5,075 bases of DNA, taken from the NCBI GenBank assembly GCA_903896775.1, contig CAITZE010000291.1:1-5075 (forward strand), written 5' to 3'. Both the position numbers and the translations under genes were made by a program. Source of the stretch: an uncultured bacterium (GTDB taxonomy: Bacteria; Pseudomonadota; Alphaproteobacteria; Rhodospirillales; Rhodospirillaceae). Shown piece after piece: positions 1 to 3,819 of the stretch. The notes below the pieces were generated by a model. That model was not told the origin of the DNA, searched no databases, and saw nothing but the letters and a program-made list of their open reading frames with translations. How positions within the stretch are numbered: the first letter of the stretch is position 1; the number at the start of each line of letters is the position of its first letter.

Positions 1-307
1 TGACCTTGCCCGAGCGCATATCAATTAGGTGGTCGTGGTGTTGGGTCGGCGTTTCTTCATAACGCGCCCGGCCGTCGCCGAATTCGTGGCGTTTAACGAT
101 TCCGGCGTCTTCGAACAGGCGCATGGTCCGATAGACCGTCGCAATTGAAATACGCGGATCTTCTACCACTGATCGGCGGTAAACCTCTTCAACGTCGGGA
201 TGGTCATGGGCGTCGGACAAAACGCGCGCGATGATGCGGCGCTGTTCGGTCATTTTCATGCCCTTCTCGGCACAAATTTGTTCAATATGCGAGGCGGCTT
301 GCGTCAT
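1..307 (-). CDS. fur: Fur-family metal-responsive regulator, N-terminal part (3' end beyond left edge)
   Basis: The minus-strand frame starts at ATG 307-305 and is open to the left edge, giving 102 codons; complete family members are about 135-150 aa. The winged-helix DNA-binding domain is clear: KGMKMTEQRRIIARVL (residues 15-30), then the recognition region ISIATVYRTMRLFEDAGIV (about 53-71) and wing RHEFGDGRARYE. The hinge/metal-site motif QHHDHLI follows at 89-95. Where E. coli Fur has the structural CLDC cysteines, this protein has DMRSGK, as I recall for alphaproteobacterial Fur/Mur proteins. Fur proteins bind operators as dimers with Fe2+ or, for Mur, Mn2+; which metal applies cannot be read here. 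An in-frame stop (340-338) with no ATG/GTG/TTG after it fixes the start at 307. No good Shine-Dalgarno is visible, and a five-codon ORF (321-304) overlaps the start as ATGA. tusA-like is divergent. Family assignment is firm; Fur versus Mur is open. Confidence 0.93.
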   Translation of the reverse strand, partial: MTQAASHIEQICAEKGMKMTEQRRIIARVLSDAHDHPDVEEVYRRSVVEDPRISIATVYRTMRLFEDAGIVKRHEFGDGRARYEETPTQHHDHLIDMRSGKV

Positions 308-462
308 GTGGTCAGGGCCATAAAGGTCAGATTGGGTTCAGATTTTGGAAGACGCCACCGGCTCGTCCTTGTGCCGGTATCATAATCGCTTACCTTCATC
401 CTTGAAAGGGTTGGGGAAAAGGGCCGATTTGCCCGGGCCGTGCCCTGACCGAACGATTGTCC
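308..462. promoter_or_regulatory. Divergent fur / tusA-like intergenic region, probable promoters
   Basis: These 155 bp separate two divergently transcribed genes and should hold both promoters, though no strong sigma-70 pair is visible. On the minus strand TATGAT (384-379) is a possible -10 for fur, about 70 nt upstream of its ATG, with only a poor -35 (TTTCAA). Two inverted repeats stand out: ACCGGC/GCCGGT (357-362 and 373-378), and the 9-mer GCCCTGACC placed just upstream of both start codons. No sequence matching a classic Fur box was recognised. Promoter presence is inferred from gene layout; the exact boxes are weak. Confidence 0.4.
357..378. repeat. Inverted repeat ACCGGC-N10-GCCGGT, possible operator or hairpin
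   Basis: A perfect 6-bp inverted repeat with a 10-nt spacer lies directly downstream (in the fur direction) of the candidate fur -10 box TATGAT at 384-379. That position would suit a repressor operator or a hairpin at the start of the fur transcript. There is no T-run, so it is not an intrinsic terminator. Symmetry is seen directly; any function is a guess. Confidence 0.3.
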
Positions 463-735
463 ATGACACTCTCTGTGACCAAGACCGAATATTTCATAGA
501 TATCACGGGCGACGTGTGCCCACTGACTTTCGTGAAAACCAAGCTGCTGCTTGAACGGATGCCGGTGGGCGCTATAGCGACAGTGCGCCTGAAAGGCGTT
601 CAGCCCCTCGATAATGTGCCGCGTTCGGTCAAAGCCCATGGTCACGAGGTGGTTTCGCTCGTGCCGGAAGCTGAAGTTGGCGGCGCGACGGTGGACCCGC
701 GCCTGCCGCATATTCTCACCGTAAAGCGGCGCTAG
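463..735 (+). CDS. TusA/SirA-like sulfurtransferase-family protein
   Basis: A 90-aa protein of the TusA (SirA/YhhP/YeeD) fold, small soluble proteins that carry persulfide sulfur on a conserved cysteine, for example in tRNA 2-thiolation or cofactor sulfur trafficking. The N-terminal strand FIDITGDVCPLTFVKTKLLL carries the sulfur-accepting Cys19. The rest fits the family: ERMPVGAIATVRLKG (31-45), PLDNVPRSVKAHGHEVVSL (48-66), then a short extra tail. The second proline of the usual CPxP is Thr22 (CPLT), a variant I recall in alphaproteobacterial paralogues, so a specific role in mnm5s2U synthesis should not be assumed. ATG 463 is preferred over an in-frame TTG at 457 because it is a standard codon and the family needs no longer N-terminus; neither has a clear Shine-Dalgarno. 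It lies between rimI and fur on the opposite strand. An arginine- and histidine-rich frame antisense to it (711-304) is a shadow. Confidence 0.88.
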   Translation: MTLSVTKTEYFIDITGDVCPLTFVKTKLLLERMPVGAIATVRLKGVQPLDNVPRSVKAHGHEVVSLVPEAEVGGATVDPRLPHILTVKRR

Positions 736-756
736 GCGGCGACGCTAGAAGTCGGA

Positions 757-1203
757 TTAGAGACTGCGCACCATCATAATGGCGTCGATGGGTTCTTTCC
801 CCGCATCGCTGCGATAGTAACCGGAGCGCCTGCCGCTGGGTGTGAAGGCATTGCGGCTATAAAGCGCGAGCGCCGCGGTATTGTTGGCGGCAACTTCCAG
901 AAACACGCGCGCGGTTTGGCCGTGGCGCAATATCGCGCAAGCTTCCTGCAGCAATTTCGATGCGTGACCTTTGCGGCGATAGGCGGGCGTGATGGCCAGC
1001 GTCAGGATCTCTGCTTCATCGGCGACGGCACGTACAAGAACAAATCCTTGGGGACTGTCCGCCTCGTTTGCGATCCACGCTGCCACACCCGGCTGGCGCA
1101 GCAAGGTTGAGAGCTCCGCCGCGCTCCAAGGTGTTGGAAAGCTCGCCGCATGAAGAGCTTCTAATACCTCCGCATGTTCTGGGTGCGCTTGTACGAGGTT
1201 CAT
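757..1203 (-). CDS. rimI: RimI, ribosomal protein S18 alanine N-acetyltransferase
   Basis: A 148-aa GNAT acetyltransferase, the usual RimI length; family members transfer acetyl from acetyl-CoA to the N-terminal alanine of ribosomal protein S18. Visible motifs are FPTPWS (22-27), the core strand AEILTLAITPAYRRKGHASKLL (64-85) with acetyl-CoA pyrophosphate loop RRKGHA (76-81), FLEVAANNTAALALY (101-115), and the C-terminal FTPSGRRSGYY (120-130). Glu103 and Tyr115 fall at the positions reported as catalytic base and acid in enterobacterial RimI, so activity looks intact. Start ATG 1203-1201 lies 24 nt after the tsaB stop and is the third of three ATGs in a 14-bp tandem repeat. It has no convincing Shine-Dalgarno of its own, which suggests translation coupled to tsaB. 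The gene is in the tsaB frame, separated by one TGA and eight sense codons. TsaB-RimI fusion proteins are known in other bacteria, so the pairing is functionally conventional. Confidence 0.95.
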   Translation of the reverse strand: MNLVQAHPEHAEVLEALHAASFPTPWSAAELSTLLRQPGVAAWIANEADSPQGFVLVRAVADEAEILTLAITPAYRRKGHASKLLQEACAILRHGQTARVFLEVAANNTAALALYSRNAFTPSGRRSGYYRSDAGKEPIDAIMMVRSL

Positions 1204-1217
1204 GACCGAAGGCTCAT
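1200..1217 (-). other. Five-codon ORF (MSLRS) linking to the rimI start
   Basis: ATG AGC CTT CGG TCA TGA starts at the overlap that ends the preceding five-codon ORF and terminates in a TGA overlapping the rimI ATG at 1203. It is near-identical to its predecessor because both lie in tandem repeat units. It may act as the last step of a stop-start relay into rimI. No Shine-Dalgarno is visible for it. Confidence 0.3.
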
Positions 1218-1231
1218 GGCCAAAGACTCAT
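1214..1231 (-). other. Five-codon ORF (MSLWP) overlapping the tsaB stop and the next ATG
   Basis: ATG AGT CTT TGG CCA TGA begins inside the tsaB stop as ATGA and ends in a TGA overlapping the ATG at 1217 in the same way. An AGG in the tsaB coding end sits about 8 nt before this ATG and could serve as a weak Shine-Dalgarno. Because an ATGA overlap is a classic coupling site, terminating ribosomes could restart here. No peptide function is implied, and whether it is translated is unknown. Confidence 0.3.
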
Positions 1232-1896
1232 GGCCTCAGCCTGCCGCCATGCAGCGGTATCACAGCGTCGGGCGGGCGGACATAGACCGGCAGTGGGCCG
1301 CCGGCCACGGATTCACGCGTTGCGGCTAAACGCGCAAGCACCGCGGCATCAGGTAACGCGCCTGCAGCTGATACTGTCGCGCGTGCTCCCAAAGCCGCAC
1401 TGGCTACAGCAGCTGCGTCGCCGACGACTAAAATGGAGCCGGGCGAACACCACGCAGCCAGATCATCCGGCGCCAACGCTGCGATAGGCGAGACGGGCTG
1501 CGCGACATTGTCGAACCGCTGGACATAAAGATCGCCACGCTTGGTATCGATCGCAGCGAGAATTTGAACGCCTTCTTCGACCTCGGCCACAGCTGCGGCA
1601 AGAACCTCGGTTGTGGTGATACCGATGACGGGCTTGTCGGCAGCGAGGCCCAAACCGCGCGCGGCAGAAAGCCCCACACGCACGCCTGTAAAAGACCCGG
1701 GCCCGACGGTGACGGCAATACGGTCCAGCGCCGCATAACTCACGCCCGCTTCGGCCATGACCGCTTCGATCATCGGCATCAACGCTTCTGCTTGCCCCTG
1801 ATCCATTGTTTCCCGCGCGCAAGCTAGCACCACGCCGTCGCGCCACAGGGCGACAGAGCAGGCGGCGACGGCCGTATCGAAGGCAAGAATCAGCAT
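1228..1896 (-). CDS. tsaB: TsaB, t6A37 tRNA threonylcarbamoylation complex subunit
   Basis: A 222-aa protein of the ASKHA fold. TsaB pairs with TsaD and, with TsaE, transfers the threonylcarbamoyl group made by TsaC onto A37 of ANN-decoding tRNAs; TsaB is the non-catalytic dimerisation subunit. Hallmarks are the N-terminus MLILAFDTAVAACSVAL, the AEALMPMIEAVMAEAG helix (36-51), the signature VGPGSFTGVRVGLSAARGL (64-82), and YVRPPDA near the C-terminus (205-211). A usual GHAE motif reads GQAE here (34-37), a minor deviation in a non-catalytic subunit. The frame could extend to a GTG at 2010, but that would overlap the vanX-like start; ATG 1896 gives the standard family N-terminus and has a weak AAAGAA upstream. 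It is the first gene before rimI, joined by the ATGA chain. TsaD is not in this window. Confidence 0.95.
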   Translation of the reverse strand: MLILAFDTAVAACSVALWRDGVVLACARETMDQGQAEALMPMIEAVMAEAGVSYAALDRIAVTVGPGSFTGVRVGLSAARGLGLAADKPVIGITTTEVLAAAVAEVEEGVQILAAIDTKRGDLYVQRFDNVAQPVSPIAALAPDDLAAWCSPGSILVVGDAAAVASAALGARATVSAAGALPDAAVLARLAATRESVAGGPLPVYVRPPDAVIPLHGGRLRP

Positions 1897-1988
1897 GACG
1901 TTCTTTATGTCGAGATGTGCGGGTACGCTGGCAGAATATTCGCTATCATGGCTCATCGCCACTAGCACAGTAGAATAGACGGCACGCC
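1897..1988. promoter_or_regulatory. Divergent tsaB / vanX-like intergenic region, probable promoters
   Basis: These 92 bp separate divergent starts and should carry a promoter for each. Plus-strand TAGAAT (1971-1976) and TATCAT (1944-1949) each match 5 of 6 positions of a -10 box, but neither has an acceptable -35 at 16-18 nt. On the minus strand TATTCT (1938-1933) with TGGCGA 17 nt upstream is a weak pair for tsaB. I see no convincing operator. Existence of promoters is inferred from layout only. Confidence 0.35.
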
Positions 1989-2552
1989 ATGACCCTGGTT
2001 GAGATCGCACCGCCCACCTACGACGTCGATATTTTCATTGCCTACGCCACGGCCAATAATTTTACGGGCAAACCGGTTTACGCCCGGCCCGGCTGTTATC
2101 TTCATCCCGACGCGGCTGCCTGCCTTGCCAAAGCCATCGCGCTCGCGGCTACAATGGATTTGCGCTTCAAGGTCTTCGACGCTTTTCGGCCGTCCGAAGC
2201 GCAGTGGGTTTTGTGGAACCACACACCCGATCCTGATTTCCTCGCCGACCCCAAACGCGGCTCGCCTCATTCCATGGGCGCTGCGGTGGATTTGACGCTC
2301 ATCGACTGTGCGGGCGCCGAGCTCGACATGGGAACGGCCTTTGATGCCTTCACGCCGCTGTCTCATCATGGTGTGCTTGATATTTCAGCCGAAGCTCAGC
2401 GCAACCGCGCGCTGCTGCTCGGCATCATGACAGCGGCGGGTTGGGATTTTTACCGCAACGAATGGTGGCACTATCAGTTGTTCAGTCCGCGCGGTCGCTA
2501 TGAAGTGCTGAGCGACAAAGTGTTGCCGCAGCCGATGATGCCGCCAACCTAA
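1989..2552 (+). CDS. VanX/DdpX-type D-Ala-D-Ala dipeptidase
   Basis: A 187-aa member of the zinc metallopeptidase family of VanX and E. coli DdpX, similar in length to those enzymes (roughly 190-200 aa). All the key residues are visible: Arg67 in FDAFRPSEAQ, the zinc ligands His94 and Asp101 in SPHSMGAAVDL, the catalytic base Glu158 and third ligand His161 in NEWWHYQ. Spacings match VanX (His-7-Asp, Glu-3-His). There is no signal peptide or membrane segment, so the product should be cytoplasmic, where it would hydrolyse D-Ala-D-Ala to free D-alanine. No vanH, vanA or vanRS neighbour is present, so recycling of peptidoglycan-derived dipeptide is likelier than glycopeptide resistance. ATG 1989 gives the full domain; no strong Shine-Dalgarno precedes it. 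It is divergent from tsaB and convergent with hemY, ending 12 nt from it. Preference for D-Ala-D-Ala over other D,D- or L,D-dipeptides is inferred from the family. Confidence 0.92.
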   Translation: MTLVEIAPPTYDVDIFIAYATANNFTGKPVYARPGCYLHPDAAACLAKAIALAATMDLRFKVFDAFRPSEAQWVLWNHTPDPDFLADPKRGSPHSMGAAVDLTLIDCAGAELDMGTAFDAFTPLSHHGVLDISAEAQRNRALLLGIMTAAGWDFYRNEWWHYQLFSPRGRYEVLSDKVLPQPMMPPT

Positions 2553-2564
2553 GCCGGCGCCCGC

Positions 2565-3815
2565 TTAATTCTGGGCCAAAATCTCAGCGACGGATTTGGG
2601 TTTGCGGACCGCCTTCGCAGCGCCTTGCTGAATTTGAAGCGCTAAGTCCAGCCATTCGACAGCCTTGTCTGCATCGCCGCGCTCGCGCTGCTCGACGTTC
2701 GCCAACAGTTGGGCGGCCCGCGCGCGAATGTTCGGCGCGGCGTCGCCGCCGGTCAAACCCGATAACCGGTTACGGGTCTGTCCCCACAGCTCGGCTTCCA
2801 AGGACGCCGACGCTACGGCCAGGCGGCTTTCCGGATGATCGGGCGCGGCCTTTGCCAATCCGTCAATACGGCGGGCCCAATCGAGTTTTGATTCTCCGGG
2901 CATCAACATGCGGTAAGCCGCGAGCAAGTCGATGCTGGGCTTCACGGCCCAGGCACGCTCAACAGCACTTGCCGCTTTGCGGCCCTTGCCTTGCGCGGTC
3001 ATGGCTTTGGCGAAAACCGTCACAGCCGTGTGATTGGTATCGTCCACATCTATCGCGCGTTTTGCGGCGTTGGCCGCATGCGCTGCATCGCCACGGCTGA
3101 GCGAGCTTTGTGCGGCAAGCGTATAGAGATACGATTTCAAACGCTTCAGTTGCGTTGGCGTGAAGGCTTCGCGGGCAAGCTTTTCATCTAAAGCCGACAA
3201 GGCTTCAGACCAACGTTCTGCGGCGATCTCCATATCGATTGCGATCAACAGTGCCCATGGCGGCGCTTCCTTGCGCGAAAGCGCACGCTTTGCATGCGTT
3301 AAGGCGCCGGCTGTATCGCCATCGCGCATGGCTTTGTCCGCCAAAGCGCGCAACCCGGCCAGCTCGGTTTCGGGTCGTGCCAGTAGCGCTTCCGCTGCTT
3401 CCTGCATCTCGCTGGCATCGCCTGCCAGTGCGGCCGCGTCGCGGCGCAAAACCATTACCGCCGGATTTTCCTTCAGCAAAGTCGCCGCTTCGCGCGCGAA
3501 TTTCTTGGCGGCTTTACCTTGACCAGCTTGCACGGCCGCGAAACCGTCACCCAAACTTGCAAGTCCGCGTTTGAACCGCCGCTCGCGCCGAGCCGCCGTG
3601 AAAGCTTGCACGGAGCCGCCGACGACGGCGAGCAAGCGTGCCACCATAAGGATCAAAATTACCGCGAAAATCATGGCCGCGATGAGAATGGCCACGGAGG
3701 TGTCGATCTGCCAGCCGCGCCACGTCAGGCTCACGGTGCCGGGATCGTTGGCGAGCCAGACCGCGCCTGTCACCAGCGCCGCTACCAACACCATATAAAG
3801 AATCAAACGGGCCAT
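2565..3815 (-). CDS. hemY: HemY-type inner-membrane protein with TPR-like repeats
   Basis: A 416-aa protein of the proteobacterial HemY family (HemY_N domain), which accompanies haem biosynthesis genes. It is unrelated to the Bacillus protoporphyrinogen oxidase also called HemY, and its exact function is unsettled. Two transmembrane helices are visible (about 3-22 and 42-65), separated by the conserved GTVSLTWRGWQIDTS stretch (26-40). A basic segment AARRERRFKRG (74-84) follows, then alpha-helical repeats to the end, with TPR-like helix pairs such as GDTAGALTHAKRAL (166-179), RWSEALSALDEKL (201-213) and GDAAHAANAAKRAI (242-255). The C-terminus is short; no cysteine or tryptophan-rich tail is seen. 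The frame continues upstream to 3947, but ATG 3815 is chosen because MARLILYMVL begins the first membrane helix and lies 4 nt after the Mic60-like stop, implying co-transcription. Its 3' end faces the vanX-like gene. Confidence 0.9.
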   Translation of the reverse strand: MARLILYMVLVAALVTGAVWLANDPGTVSLTWRGWQIDTSVAILIAAMIFAVILILMVARLLAVVGGSVQAFTAARRERRFKRGLASLGDGFAAVQAGQGKAAKKFAREAATLLKENPAVMVLRRDAAALAGDASEMQEAAEALLARPETELAGLRALADKAMRDGDTAGALTHAKRALSRKEAPPWALLIAIDMEIAAERWSEALSALDEKLAREAFTPTQLKRLKSYLYTLAAQSSLSRGDAAHAANAAKRAIDVDDTNHTAVTVFAKAMTAQGKGRKAASAVERAWAVKPSIDLLAAYRMLMPGESKLDWARRIDGLAKAAPDHPESRLAVASASLEAELWGQTRNRLSGLTGGDAAPNIRARAAQLLANVEQRERGDADKAVEWLDLALQIQQGAAKAVRKPKSVAEILAQN

Positions 3816-3819
3816 GGGG

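Larger units (their letters stand above)
1194..1235 (-). repeat. Three tandem 14-bp units at the tsaB-rimI junction, each with an ATGA
   Basis: Read on the minus strand, the junction is GGCCATGAGTCTTT (1235-1222), GGCCATGAGCCTTC (1221-1208) and GGTCATGAACCTCG (1207-1194). Units 1 and 2 match at 12 of 14 positions, and units 2 and 3 at 10 of 14. Unit 1 holds the tsaB stop and unit 3 the rimI start. The ATGs at 1231, 1217 and 1203 occupy three different frames because 14 is not a multiple of three. Repeat structure is seen directly; an origin by tandem duplication is inference. Confidence 0.75.

Noticed and set aside
457..462. TTG start for the TusA-like gene
   Set aside because: ATG at 463 is two codons downstream and standard; the family does not need the extra residues.
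304..711. 135-codon minus-strand open frame ahead of fur
   Set aside because: It is antisense to the TusA-like gene, which has clear family motifs; its Arg/His-rich composition fits a shadow. Only its last five codons are considered, as a possible fur mini-ORF.
1897..2010. Extended tsaB start at GTG 2010
   Set aside because: It would add 38 residues ahead of the conserved MLILAFDTA start and overlap the divergent vanX-like gene.
1962..2369. 135-codon minus-strand open frame
   Set aside because: Antisense to the vanX-like gene, whose active-site motifs are unmistakable.
2551..2566. Possible bidirectional terminator between vanX-like and hemY
   Set aside because: Only a 4-bp AAGC/GCTT stem with a mismatch above it, and no T-run.
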